DNA of 64,000 nucleotides from Halomonas caseinilytica (GCF_001662305.1 NZ_BDEP01000005.1:62001-126000), one strand, 5' to 3'. Counted from the first letter of the stretch, positions 1 to 7,640 are shown. The notes: a model not told the origin generated them from the letters alone. Numbers and translations: made by a program.

Positions 1-724
1 ACCACCAGGCAACCACCATCATCGCGATGCTGATCGGCAGCCCGATCAGCATCCACTGGGCAAAGCCGAGATCAATGTTCATCGAGTCCGACAGGTAGCC
101 GGCCAGCAGGGCGTTGGGAGGCGTGCCGATCAGGGTGGCCACGCCCCCGATGCTTGCTGAATAGGCGATGCCCAGCAGCAGGGCGGTTGCGAAGCGGTTC
201 AGTTCCTTGGGATCCGAATGCTCGAGCAGGCTCAGTACCGAGAGGCCGATCGGCAGCATCATGATCGCCGTGGCGGTGTTGGAGACCCACATGCTGATGA
301 AGCCGGTGGCGATCATGAACCCCGCAATCTGGCGTTTCGGCTCACTGCCGACCACCCGCAGTACCTGCAGCGCCACACGGCGATGGAGGTTCCAGACCTG
401 CATCGCGATACCCAGGAGAAAGCCGCCGAGGAACAGATAGATGATCGGATTGGCATAGCTGGCCGCCGTCTCCTTGATACCCTCAATGCCCAGCGCCGGG
501 GCGAGCACCATCGGCACCAGTGAGGTGACCGGAATCGGAATCGCCTCGGTGGACCACCAGCTGGCCATCAGCAATGCCATGCCGACACAGTGCCAGGCGA
601 CGGGCGACATGCCGCTCGGTGCTGGGATGATCAGGGTCAACAGCAGGAATACCAGGCCGAGCACCAGCCCGGTGCGTGCTGCGACGGATGGAGAGGGTGG
701 GGTGTCGTTGCGTGATTGCGCCAT
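1..724 (-). CDS. DASS/SLC13-family sodium:anion symporter (partial, C-terminus off window)
   Basis: Partial gene read leftwards from an ATG at 722-724; 241 residues are visible before the window edge. The protein is very hydrophobic and matches the divalent anion:sodium symporter family, inner-membrane importers of dicarboxylates, citrate or sulfate. Seen directly: WWSTEAIPIPVTSLVP near the N-terminus and VSNTATAIMMLPIG further on; the latter carries the SNT motif that this family uses to bind sodium and a substrate carboxylate. AGGAG lies 8 bases before the start. The substrate cannot be decided from this half of the protein. No gene follows on the same strand inside the window. Confidence 0.85.
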   Translation of the reverse strand, partial: MAQSRNDTPPSPSVAARTGLVLGLVFLLLTLIIPAPSGMSPVAWHCVGMALLMASWWSTEAIPIPVTSLVPMVLAPALGIEGIKETAASYANPIIYLFLGGFLLGIAMQVWNLHRRVALQVLRVVGSEPKRQIAGFMIATGFISMWVSNTATAIMMLPIGLSVLSLLEHSDPKELNRFATALLLGIAYSASIGGVATLIGTPPNALLAGYLSDSMNIDLGFAQWMLIGLPISIAMMVVAWW

Positions 725-828
725 GGAGGACTCCTGATACGGGAACGACCGTCGGCGGAGGCGCCGAGTCAAGGTGGGCGCGATGATAGCAATCTACTGA
801 TGATGCCCGCGAGAATGACGTGAAATCA

Positions 829-856
829 TTGACCTGGCCGTCGGCCCACGTATAAT
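829..856 (+). promoter_or_regulatory. Sigma70 promoter of tRNA-Leu
   Basis: TTGACC at 829-834 and a perfect TATAAT at 851-856 with a 16-base spacer, ending 11 bases before the first tRNA nucleotide. Position and near-consensus boxes fit a strong stable-RNA promoter. GC-rich sequence follows the -10 box, as in stringently controlled tRNA promoters; that last point is inference. Confidence 0.8.
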
Positions 857-867
857 TCTGGGCCGTT

Positions 868-954
868 GCCGGTGTGGCGGAATTGGTAGACGCAGCGGAT
901 TCAAAATCCGCCGCTGTAACAGGCGTGTCGGTTCGAGTCCGACCACCGGCACCA
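868..954 (+). tRNA. tRNA-Leu (anticodon CAA)
   Basis: Complete class II tRNA with encoded CCA. The acceptor arm GCCGGTG pairs with CACCGGC at 944-950, followed by discriminator A951 and CCA 952-954. The anticodon stem GCGGA/TCCGC encloses the loop TTCAAAA, giving anticodon CAA, which reads the UUG leucine codon. The long variable arm and the GGTTCGAGTCC T-arm are present. The neighbouring ATP-grasp gene on the other strand ends only 8 bases from the tRNA 3' end. Confidence 0.97.
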
Positions 955-971
955 CTTGAAAATCAAGTGGT
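951..971. repeat. Perfect 9-bp hairpin between tRNA-Leu and the ATP-grasp gene
   Basis: ACCACTTGA (951-959), loop AAA, TCAAGTGGT (963-971). It includes the tRNA CCA on one side and the stop codon of the minus-strand ATP-grasp gene on the other. No immediate T-run follows on either strand, so a terminator role is only possible; a T-rich stretch appears about 15-20 bases further on in the plus direction. Confidence 0.5.
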
Positions 972-1853
972 CAGTGGCATTCCCTTCTTTTTGCAGTGCC
1001 CTCCTCTGTAGAATAAGCCATCGATGATGGCATCACAGAGCTTCCCGTGGGTTGCGCGATCAAAGGCGGCAAACATCGGCTGCGTGTTGACCTCGAGGAA
1101 ATGCAGGGCTCCTTCCTCGTCTGCCATGAAATCTGCTGCCGCAAAGTCGAGCTCGAGGTGATCCAGCAGCCGTATCAGGTCATTGCCGATGGTGTGCGGA
1201 ACTGCAGTGTGGACGATCTCGACATCCTGCGTGCGACGGTAGTCGAGTTCAGAGGAATACAGCCAGAACGCCATCAAGGCAGGTCCAATACGGTAAATCC
1301 TCATCTCGGGGCGCTGCAGGCGTGGTTGGATGAAGCGAGGGTAGTCGAGGGCGGGTGATTGACGTAACTCGCTGACCAGCCCCGTGTATTCTCCGCCGGC
1401 AACCGGTTTGTGCACCATGGCTTCTGCTGTGGCATCAAGGTTGGAGAGGTCGTTGACGACGACCGTGTCGGGAATCGAGAGCCCATGCGCCTGTGCAAGG
1501 AGCAGGTTCTGTACCTTGTTGTTCTCACGAAGGTAAGAGTGTCGGTTGAATACCCGGACACTTGGCTGGCTGACGGCCCAGCCACGAACGGCATGGAACC
1601 AATTAAGAGCACTGGTTTGCGCCCTTTTTCTATCGGAGGCCTGATGAAGGAAGACATCGTGTCTGATGAAACAGGCCGTGGGTGATATTTCGCTATCATT
1701 CACTTCAAGGCGGTTGCCCTGAATGTCGATGCGTAAATTCGGTGTCTGATTCGGGCCAACCAGGAGACTGCAGAATGGAATGCCTCGATAGGTTAGTCGT
1801 TCATGCAGCGCTCTGAGATTGACATCGAACTGACCGCCGGCGATCAAAATCAT
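963..1853 (-). CDS. MvdD/PsnB-like ATP-grasp peptide ligase (graspetide maturase)
   Basis: 296-residue ATP-grasp protein. An N-terminal alpha/beta pre-ATP-grasp region (about 1-95) is followed by the nucleotide-binding part with HKPVAGGE, and by the C-terminal metal-binding signature with Asp241 and FLEVNTQPMF (Glu254, Asn256). This layout is that of ligases making side-chain ester or amide bonds in graspetides, rather than of RimK or glutathione synthetase. The gene lies 149 bases downstream of an 80-residue peptide gene with a TTxxxxEE core, its likely substrate. The start MILIAGGQF has only a weak ribosome-binding site. Base composition is visibly poorer in GC than in the flanking housekeeping genes. 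Ligase family membership is fairly sure; the substrate is inference. Confidence 0.8.
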   Translation of the reverse strand: MILIAGGQFDVNLRALHERLTYRGIPFCSLLVGPNQTPNLRIDIQGNRLEVNDSEISPTACFIRHDVFLHQASDRKRAQTSALNWFHAVRGWAVSQPSVRVFNRHSYLRENNKVQNLLLAQAHGLSIPDTVVVNDLSNLDATAEAMVHKPVAGGEYTGLVSELRQSPALDYPRFIQPRLQRPEMRIYRIGPALMAFWLYSSELDYRRTQDVEIVHTAVPHTIGNDLIRLLDHLELDFAAADFMADEEGALHFLEVNTQPMFAAFDRATHGKLCDAIIDGLFYRGGHCKKKGMPLTT

Positions 1854-1951
1854 GACGTCTGGAGACCTGTGTTGTCAGCGATTGTTGTGTATCGGATGGC
1901 GGTGTAGTGGTCAGAAGAAAGGCGTTCGGGTTGTCAAACCAGGTATCGGGC

Positions 1952-1994
1952 GGTCACCAGGGACTGCAAGAGAGCGCGTCGTGCCCTGGTGACC
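1952..1994 (-). repeat. 11-bp inverted repeat between precursor and ligase genes
   Basis: GGTCACCAGGG (1952-1962) and CCCTGGTGACC (1984-1994) are perfect inverted copies around a 21-base loop. On the transcribed minus strand the hairpin sits just after the precursor stop codon and before the ligase gene, without a U-run. That position suits an attenuator or an RNA-stabilising hairpin giving more precursor than enzyme; this is inference. Confidence 0.6.
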
Positions 1995-2002
1995 TGGCGT
2001 AT

Positions 2003-2245
2003 CTATTCGGACTTGGCTGACGCGCCAATGTGCAGTTCGATATCGAGCGCTACAGAGGCGTTATGCCAGGGCTCTTCCTCACCGACTGCCATGGTCGTAG
2101 CCCATCCTCCGCCGAGCTCGTCGAGTGAAAGCGTGGCGCTCTGATCGTTTACACCACCGTTCACGAATACGTATTCGTGCTCTTGTAGGGGCCTGATGCC
2201 TGTGGGGGATGGGAGGCTTGTGGTGGCATTATGCTTGTCGACCAT
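2003..2245 (-). CDS. Putative graspetide precursor peptide with a TTxxxxEE core
   Basis: 80-residue peptide with an excellent ribosome-binding site (AGGAGG 8 bases before the ATG). Residues 1-37 look like a leader. LSLDELGGG (39-47) leads into ATTMAVGEEEPW, where Thr50-Thr51 and Glu56-Glu57 form TTxxxxEE, the core pattern of plesiocin-class graspetides in which threonine hydroxyls are esterified by glutamate carboxylates. The Asp/Glu-rich stretch before the core resembles the leader element recognised by such ligases. Unusually, about 20 residues follow the core (to Glu80) and there is one core copy only. No transporter or protease gene is adjacent. Small size and the downstream ATP-grasp gene support the call; no modification can be seen from DNA. 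Confidence 0.7.
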   Translation of the reverse strand: MVDKHNATTSLPSPTGIRPLQEHEYVFVNGGVNDQSATLSLDELGGGWATTMAVGEEEPWHNASVALDIELHIGASAKSE

Positions 2246-2566
2246 TGGTATGCCCTCCTGTGTCTCCTGGTATGCAATCTCTTGCCGGCTTCCAAGTGAT
2301 GCCTGCCAATGGGAGGCGTCGTCTCAAGGAAAGTCGCTGATCCCTTGAGAAACGGGTGCCTTGGGAGCTTGGCGTGAGTATAGATGCCCACATCGAGGGG
2401 TGTAGGTAGCGTTGTTGTGAGGTTTTGTTATCGCCTGTTGCGATGATGTGTCATGCCCCTCGCCTAGGAAACATGCGCGCCAGGCAGCTTGATATCAGCA
2501 AGGCGGGCGCACGGGTATCATGCGGCCTGTCTTTCCTCGTGGTGATGTCGTATGGTGGCTTCGTGG
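2246..2566. other. Intergenic region upstream of the precursor and of rnk
   Basis: Together with the following hairpin this is a 400-base gap without a convincing gene; the short open frames have no proper ribosome-binding site or plausible composition. It contains an 8-bp inverted repeat TCTCAAGG (2322-2329) / CCTTGAGA (2343-2350) about 80-100 bases upstream of the precursor start, and, reading minus, TATACT (complement of 2377-2382) as a possible -10 box with no good -35. The precursor promoter should lie here. Confidence 0.5.
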
Positions 2567-2604
2567 ACAGTCCTTCTCCCGCTAGCGGGTGGAGGGCTGT
2601 TTTT
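2567..2604 (+). terminator. Rho-independent-type hairpin with T-run upstream of rnk
   Basis: ACAGTCCTTCTCCCG (2567-2581) pairs imperfectly (two G-U pairs, one mismatch) with the complement at 2586-2600, followed by TTTTT at 2600-2604. It points in the plus direction but no plus-strand gene lies immediately upstream. It could terminate a small RNA or act as an attenuator for rnk, whose start codon is about 40 bases downstream. Confidence 0.6.
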
Positions 2605-2645
2605 ATTGGTTATCCCCGTACGCCACGTCTGGCAAGGAGGCTCAT

Positions 2646-3053
2646 ATGGCGGTGCGTCCCCCTTTGATCATCAATCGGCTCGATGCTGAACGGTTACAGC
2701 GGCTCATCGACGCGGCTGGCGAGGATGCCGTGGCGCTATCCCTGGAAGAAGAACTGGAGCGTGGTGAGGTGCTGGAGCCCGAACAGATTCCAGCGGATGT
2801 GATCAGCATGAACAGCCAGGTGCGCTTTACCGATCTGACGCATGAGCGTGAGATCGTGAGAACCTTGGTCTACCCTCATGCGCTGGAATTCACCGACGAT
2901 GGTGTCTCGGTGATGGCGCCGGTCGGTGCGGCACTGCTCGGCTTGCATGTGGGTGATGTCATCGAATGGCCCCTGCCCGGAGGAAGGCAGGCGACGCTGC
3001 GTGTCGACGCTATCCTCTGGCAGCCGGAACGCGAAGGGCAGTTCCACCGCTAG
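2646..3053 (+). CDS. rnk: Regulator of nucleoside diphosphate kinase (Rnk)
   Basis: 135-residue protein of the Rnk family, related to the C-terminal domain of the GreA/GreB transcription factors. In enterobacteria Rnk binds RNA polymerase and influences nucleoside triphosphate pools. Visible here: an N-terminal helical hairpin (LDAERLQRLID onward), then the FKBP-like half with the conserved DVISMNSQVRF and the end of the fold at LLGLHVGDVIEWPLPGG. The length is usual for the family. The ATG at 2646 is preceded by AAGGAGG with 5 bases of spacing; a longer in-frame start at 2589 has no such signal. It lies alone between a terminator-like hairpin and a LysE gene. Confidence 0.9.
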   Translation: MAVRPPLIINRLDAERLQRLIDAAGEDAVALSLEEELERGEVLEPEQIPADVISMNSQVRFTDLTHEREIVRTLVYPHALEFTDDGVSVMAPVGAALLGLHVGDVIEWPLPGGRQATLRVDAILWQPEREGQFHR

Positions 3054-3133
3054 GCACGGTTTCTCTGCCATACCTTTCGCTCGTCGACGGACCGGGTGGC
3101 GCCCGGTCGATCATGTGTCACTGGAGAATGCTC

Positions 3134-3754
3134 ATGCCTTTTTCCCTCTGGTTGTCGTTGGCGGCTATCTGTGCCATGGGGGCCATGTCGCCTGGACCCA
3201 GCCTGGCGCTGGTGCTGCGCCACACCCTCGGGGGTGGACGCACGCCGGGCGTGGTGGCGGCCTTGTCCCATGCGCTGGGGGTGGGGCTCTATGCGCTGCT
3301 CACCGTCTGGGGGCTAGGAGCGCTGATCGAGCGTTTCCCATCGCTGTTCCAGGCGATCACCTGGGCGGGTGCCGCCTATCTGGCCTGGCTGGGCATCAAG
3401 GCCTTGCGGGCCGGGCGATCGGGGGCGCTAAACGCGGACGCCATGGTCACCTCTGGCATGCAGGCGGCGCGCGAGGGAATGCTGGTGGCGCTCGCCAATC
3501 CCAAGCTCATCCTGTTCTTCGTTGCCTTGCTCAGTCAGTTCGTGACGCCGGACATGAGCCTGGCGGCGCGCGCGATCATCGTGTGCACAGCCATGCTCAT
3601 CGATGGTGGCTGGTACGTGCTGGTCGCCGTCGGGCTGTCCCACTCTCGGGTGCTGCCCTGGCTGCAGGCCCGTGCCCATTGGATCAACCGGGCTACCGGC
3701 GTGCTGCTTCTGGCGTTGGCGTTACGGGTAGCCTTGGGCCCCATCGGCGGCTGA
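3134..3754 (+). CDS. LysE/RhtB-family amino-acid exporter
   Basis: 206-residue inner-membrane protein with about six hydrophobic segments. The N-terminal SPGPSLALVLRHTLGGGR is the family hallmark (PGP followed by a Gly-rich turn), and LANPKLILFFVALLSQFV in the middle is equally typical. Members export amino acids and related metabolites such as homoserine, threonine or lysine; the substrate here is unknown. The start at 3134 is chosen for the GGAG about 7 bases upstream and because the exporter alignment begins at MPFSLW. A 6-bp hairpin (3759-3778) follows the stop, before the convergent ygjV-like gene. Confidence 0.88.
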   Translation: MPFSLWLSLAAICAMGAMSPGPSLALVLRHTLGGGRTPGVVAALSHALGVGLYALLTVWGLGALIERFPSLFQAITWAGAAYLAWLGIKALRAGRSGALNADAMVTSGMQAAREGMLVALANPKLILFFVALLSQFVTPDMSLAARAIIVCTAMLIDGGWYVLVAVGLSHSRVLPWLQARAHWINRATGVLLLALALRVALGPIGG

Positions 3755-3829
3755 CATCGCCCATCCGGCGGCATGGGCGGGTTGCCTGGCACTCGGCCTG
3801 GCCAAGGCGGAGAGGGGGAAGTCGGCGCC

Positions 3830-4351
3830 TCAAACGCCATGCAGCACGGCATCGCGCTTGAGGCGCCACATGGTCACCACATTGGTGAGGAAGATCAGGG
3901 TCTCGGCGATAGTGCCGCCGATGGAGCCGGCCAGCAGGTTGCTGATGATCCAGCAGAAAGCGGCACTGGCCAGCAGGGCGCGCATGGCGATGCCTCGCAG
4001 CATGAACATGCCATAGGTGCCCAGTAATCCCGCCGCCAGGGCGGGGATGTCCTCCGGCCCGCTCCAGGTCAGGGCGGCAATGGCCAGGGTAGCGATCAGT
4101 ACCGTCGCCATGATGCCGGTATGGCGAGGGTAACGTCGGGCCAGGACGATACGCAGCACGATCAGCGCGGAGATGCCGGAAGCCACCCAGCTTTGGAAGA
4201 GCGCGAACTGTACGGCGAAGGCAACATTGGCGAAAACGAGGATCACGAACAGTCGGTCATCGCGCTTGCTGGAAAAGGCGACGATGCACAGCGCCAGAGC
4301 GGTGAAGCTGACGGCCTGTCCGAGGATCCATCTGAGGGTCAAGTCTTCCAT
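3830..4351 (-). CDS. YgjV-family inner-membrane protein
   Basis: 173-residue protein made almost entirely of hydrophobic helices (about six). The pattern WILGQAVSFTALALCIVAFSS followed by a short charged RDDR turn and paired helices agrees with the YgjV family of unknown function. The start MEDLTLRW at 4351 lies 7 bases after the stop of the upstream acyl-CoA dehydrogenase, with GAG in the overlap as a weak ribosome-binding site, so the two genes are probably translated from one message. An alternative start at 4399 would overlap the upstream gene. Function unknown. Confidence 0.75.
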   Translation of the reverse strand: MEDLTLRWILGQAVSFTALALCIVAFSSKRDDRLFVILVFANVAFAVQFALFQSWVASGISALIVLRIVLARRYPRHTGIMATVLIATLAIAALTWSGPEDIPALAAGLLGTYGMFMLRGIAMRALLASAAFCWIISNLLAGSIGGTIAETLIFLTNVVTMWRLKRDAVLHGV

Positions 4352-4358
4352 GAGCGGC

Positions 4359-6008
4359 TCAGTTTGGCAGGCGTGCCAGAATTGCATCTTCAGGCGCATC
4401 CGCAGGCAGGATGCCGAAGACGGGGCCAGGGTCGATAAGCCGCGAGCGACAGAAGGTCTCGCCTATTTCGGCGGGAGCGTGGCGCAGCAGCAGGGCGCCC
4501 TGCAGGCACTGGGCCAGGCGCTGTGTCAGCCAGCGGGCCTGCCGCTCCAGAGTCTCCGGCGGCGCTTCGAGACGCGTGACGAGCTCCTGGATGGCTGCAT
4601 CCAGAGCTGGAGATATGCCGCGAACGGCGTTGAGTTCCTGACGAAGTGCCGCCAGGGCGTCGGGGTGGCGTTCGAACACCCGCAGCACATCGAGGCAGAT
4701 GACATTGCCTGAGCCTTCCCAGATGGAGTTCACCGGCGCTTCGCGATAGAGCCGCGCCATTGGGGATTCCTCCACGTAGCCGATGCCACCCAGGCATTCC
4801 ATGGCCTCGGCCAGGAAACCAGGAGCCCGCTTGTTGTGCCAGTACTTGGCCAGCGCCGGCAACAGCCGTGCCAGGGCGGTTTCGTGGGCGTCGCCTCGCG
4901 CGGCGCCGTCGAAGGCCCGGGCGGTGCGCAGGGTCAGGGCGACGCCGGCTTCGACTTCCAGGGCCATGTCGGCGAGCAGAGTGCGCATCAAGGGCTGCTC
5001 GGACAGGCGTTGGCCGAAGGCGTGGCGTGTTCGCACATGTCGCCAGGCTTCGGAGAGCGCCTGCCGCATCATCGCCACCGGCGCGGTGGCGGCATCGAGC
5101 CGGGTCTGCTGGACCATCGACAGTATGGTGGCGATGCCACGCCCGGGTTCGCCTAGTGGCTCGGCCCAGGCGTCGCGGTACTCGATTTCGGCCGAGGCGT
5201 TGGCTCGATTGCCGCATTTGTCCTTGAGTCGCTGCAGCTCGATGGCGTTGCGCTCGCCATCCGGAGTGAAGCGCGGCACCAGAAAGCAGCCGAGGCCGTC
5301 GTCGGTCTGTGCCAGTGTCAGGAAGGCGTCCGACATGGGGGCGCTGCAGAACCACTTGTGGCCATTCAGTCGCCAACCGTCCTCAGTGGGGAGCGCTCGG
5401 GTGGTGTTGGCACGCACGTCGCTGCCGCCTTGTTTCTCGGTCATGGCCATGCCGAAGGTCAGCGCCGTCTTGCGTTCGGCGGGGAGTGCTCGAGGGTCGT
5501 AGTCCCAGCTCAGCAGGCCGGGCGACCAGCGCTCATGCAGGGACGACGAATGGCGAAGCGCCGGCATGGCGGCATGGGTCATGGTCACCGGGCAGCAGAA
5601 GCCGGGTTCCGCCTGGGTGAGCAGGTACAGGGCGGCCACGTGCGCCTGGTGTCCGCCGTGGCCTTCCTCCTGCCAGGCGACCGCGTGCCAGCCGTTGTCC
5701 AGGGCCAGGTGCATCAGCGCATGGTAGGCCGGGTGATAGTCGACGGCATCCAGACGGCGCCCGTAGCGGTCGAACAAGCGCAGCTCGGGCGGATGACGGT
5801 TGGCCGCCTCGCCCAGGGCGCGGACACGTTCGCTGCCGACTTCGCGTCCCAGCGGGGCGAGACGCTCGGTCACCCAGTCGGGAGCGTCTCGTGTCAGTGC
5901 TTCGCGCAGCGGCAGATCATCCTCGAGGAGGTTGCGATCCTCGGGGGCGTCGGGCTGGTTGGTCACCTCGTGGGTTGCCAGTCGAGCACGCGGTGCGTAG
6001 TCCTGCAT
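4359..6008 (-). CDS. AidB-like acyl-CoA dehydrogenase
   Basis: 549-residue flavoprotein close in length and layout to AidB of E. coli, a FAD-binding acyl-CoA dehydrogenase homologue induced by alkylation stress. Visible landmarks are FGMAMTEKQGGSDVRANTT (the substrate and flavin loop typical of the AidB branch), GWRLNGHKWFCSAPMSD, and the C-terminal ECLGGIGYVEESPMARLYRE with VNSIWEGSGN. The start at 6008 has GGAG 6 bases upstream. It lies downstream of kynA on the same strand (74-base gap) and upstream of the ygjV-like gene. Whether it acts as a dehydrogenase in branched-chain metabolism or in alkylation response cannot be told from sequence. Confidence 0.88.
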   Translation of the reverse strand: MQDYAPRARLATHEVTNQPDAPEDRNLLEDDLPLREALTRDAPDWVTERLAPLGREVGSERVRALGEAANRHPPELRLFDRYGRRLDAVDYHPAYHALMHLALDNGWHAVAWQEEGHGGHQAHVAALYLLTQAEPGFCCPVTMTHAAMPALRHSSSLHERWSPGLLSWDYDPRALPAERKTALTFGMAMTEKQGGSDVRANTTRALPTEDGWRLNGHKWFCSAPMSDAFLTLAQTDDGLGCFLVPRFTPDGERNAIELQRLKDKCGNRANASAEIEYRDAWAEPLGEPGRGIATILSMVQQTRLDAATAPVAMMRQALSEAWRHVRTRHAFGQRLSEQPLMRTLLADMALEVEAGVALTLRTARAFDGAARGDAHETALARLLPALAKYWHNKRAPGFLAEAMECLGGIGYVEESPMARLYREAPVNSIWEGSGNVICLDVLRVFERHPDALAALRQELNAVRGISPALDAAIQELVTRLEAPPETLERQARWLTQRLAQCLQGALLLRHAPAEIGETFCRSRLIDPGPVFGILPADAPEDAILARLPN

Positions 6009-6082
6009 GACGGAACTCCAGTGGCGAGAACCTTTCTGAGCATGGCCTTCAGCCGGTGCCCGGTCAACGCTTTCGGCGGCGC

Positions 6083-6937
6083 TCAGATGAGGGTTCTCAC
6101 CGACCAGAGTTCGGGGAAGAACTGCAGGTCGAGGGCCTTGACCAGATAGCTGACGCCCCCGGTGCCGCCGGTGCCGCGGCGATAACCGATGATGCGCTCG
6201 ACGGTCTTCATGTGGCTGAAACGCCATTTCTGGAAGTTGTACTCCAGATCCACCAGCTTTTCGGCCAGTTCATAAAGATCCCAGTAGGTCTCGGTGTCGC
6301 GATAGATCTCGCGCCAGGCGGCTTCGACGCGGGATGAGGCGATATAGGGTTCGGACCAGTCGCGCTCGAGCCGGTCATCCGGGATATCGAAGCCACGCTT
6401 GTCGAGTTGCTGCAGAGTGATGTCGTAGAGACTGGGGGCGTGAAGCACTTCGTGCAGACGATCATAGTGGCGGGAATGGGCGCGGTGCGCTTCGATCATG
6501 CGCGCGTTCTTGTTGCCCAGCAGGAATTCCAGTTCTCGGTACTGGTACGACTGGAAGCCGGAGCTCTGGCCCAGTTCGTCGCGGAAGCTCAGGTAGTCCG
6601 CCGGCGTCATGGTGACGAGCACTTCCCAGGCGTTGATGAGCTGCTCCTGGATGCGTGCGACCCGAGTCAGCATCTTGAAGGCGGGGCGCAGGTCGCCGTG
6701 GCGAATGTACTCGGCGGCGCCATGGGCTTCATGCAGGCACAGTCGTATCCATAGCTCGGAGGCCTGATGGATGACGATGAACAGCATTTCGTCATGTTCG
6801 CGGGAGAGGGGGCGCTGGCAGTCCAGCAGTGACTCGAGGTTCAGGTATTGCCCATAACTCATGGCCTGATCCCAGTGAACGCCCTCATCGTCGAGGTCCA
6901 CCTGGCGGTTGTCGGTATTCTTGTCGGTATCGCGCAT
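6083..6937 (-). CDS. kynA: Tryptophan 2,3-dioxygenase
   Basis: 284-residue haem enzyme that opens the tryptophan indole ring with O2 to give N-formylkynurenine, the first step of the kynurenine pathway. Visible: MSYGQYLNLESLL, FIVIHQASELW (His57 is the expected distal active-site histidine), FQSYQYRELEFLLGNKN, and near the C-terminus RFSHMKTVERIIGYRRG followed by GTGG, which holds the proximal haem histidine and the substrate loop. The start at 6937 (MRDTDKN) has a modest AAGGG signal. The remaining kynurenine genes (formamidase, kynureninase) are not nearby; the downstream gene is the AidB-like dehydrogenase. Confidence 0.95.
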   Translation of the reverse strand: MRDTDKNTDNRQVDLDDEGVHWDQAMSYGQYLNLESLLDCQRPLSREHDEMLFIVIHQASELWIRLCLHEAHGAAEYIRHGDLRPAFKMLTRVARIQEQLINAWEVLVTMTPADYLSFRDELGQSSGFQSYQYRELEFLLGNKNARMIEAHRAHSRHYDRLHEVLHAPSLYDITLQQLDKRGFDIPDDRLERDWSEPYIASSRVEAAWREIYRDTETYWDLYELAEKLVDLEYNFQKWRFSHMKTVERIIGYRRGTGGTGGVSYLVKALDLQFFPELWSVRTLI

Positions 6938-7088
6938 GGCTCGGCCCTTGTTGTCGTCATCGGGAGGGAATGATGACTGTAACGCAGCCACCGGCAAGGC
7001 AACGAAGGAAAGGCGATGCCAGCGGCAGGGAGATGACGTGCTCACGACGAGCCGTTAGGCTGAGCCTATTTCCCTGCAGGAAGTTGCC

Positions 7089-7640
7089 ATGACCTCCGAC
7101 TCAGGTGCGCCGTCCGATTCGACGGTGGTCCAGCGCATATCCGACGAGAGCATCCAGTTGGTGGACGCGCGCAATCGGCCTTGCGGAAGCGCTCCGCGCG
7201 CCACCATGCGGCGCTATCACTTCTGGCACCGGGCCACCTATATCGTGGTGCGCAATGCGCGGGGCGAGCTGTGCGTGCAGCGTCGCACGCTATACAAGGA
7301 GGTTTTCCCCGGTGGCATCGACCTGGCCGCCGGTGGCGTGGTGGGGGCTGGAGAGGCCGTGCACGTGGCGGCACGACGCGAACTGGCCGAAGAGCTCGGG
7401 ATCGTCGGGGTTCCCCTGCGGCATGTGCTGGAGTTCGTTCATGCCCGGGATGGCAACCATATCTTCGGTAGCGCCTACCTGGTCGACTATGATGGTCCTC
7501 TGGACCTGCAGGCGGATGAAGTCGCCGAGACCTTCTGGCTGCCCCCGGAAAGGGCCTTGGCGCTCGAGGATGTCACGCCGGATACGCGCCAGGTGGTGGA
7601 AACGCTCATCCACGACGGTTTGCTCACGGCCTCCGAGTGA
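7089..7640 (+). CDS. Nudix hydrolase (YfcD-like)
   Basis: 183-residue Nudix hydrolase. The Nudix box spans about 82-105: GGVVGAGEA, then AARREL and AEELGI, so the REx2EE metal-binding residues are intact. The upstream part, with YHFWHRATYIVVRNARGE and QRRTLYKEVFPGG, is typical of the YfcD/IPP-isomerase-like branch. Such enzymes split nucleoside diphosphates linked to another group; the substrate is unknown. AGGAAG precedes the ATG by 7 bases. It is divergent from kynA over 151 bases that must hold both promoters. Confidence 0.88.
   Translation: MTSDSGAPSDSTVVQRISDESIQLVDARNRPCGSAPRATMRRYHFWHRATYIVVRNARGELCVQRRTLYKEVFPGGIDLAAGGVVGAGEAVHVAARRELAEELGIVGVPLRHVLEFVHARDGNHIFGSAYLVDYDGPLDLQADEVAETFWLPPERALALEDVTPDTRQVVETLIHDGLLTASE

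Noticed and set aside
2161..2391. 76-codon minus-strand frame overlapping the graspetide precursor
   Set aside because: Out of frame with the precursor, which has a strong ribosome-binding site and a meaningful sequence.
2425..2667. 80-codon plus-strand frame upstream of rnk
   Set aside because: No ribosome-binding site, runs through a terminator hairpin and over the rnk start; composition not protein-like.
3759..3778. Terminator after the first LysE gene
   Set aside because: GCCCAT/ATGGGC is a 6-bp stem with a large loop and no T-run; too weak to list as a terminator.
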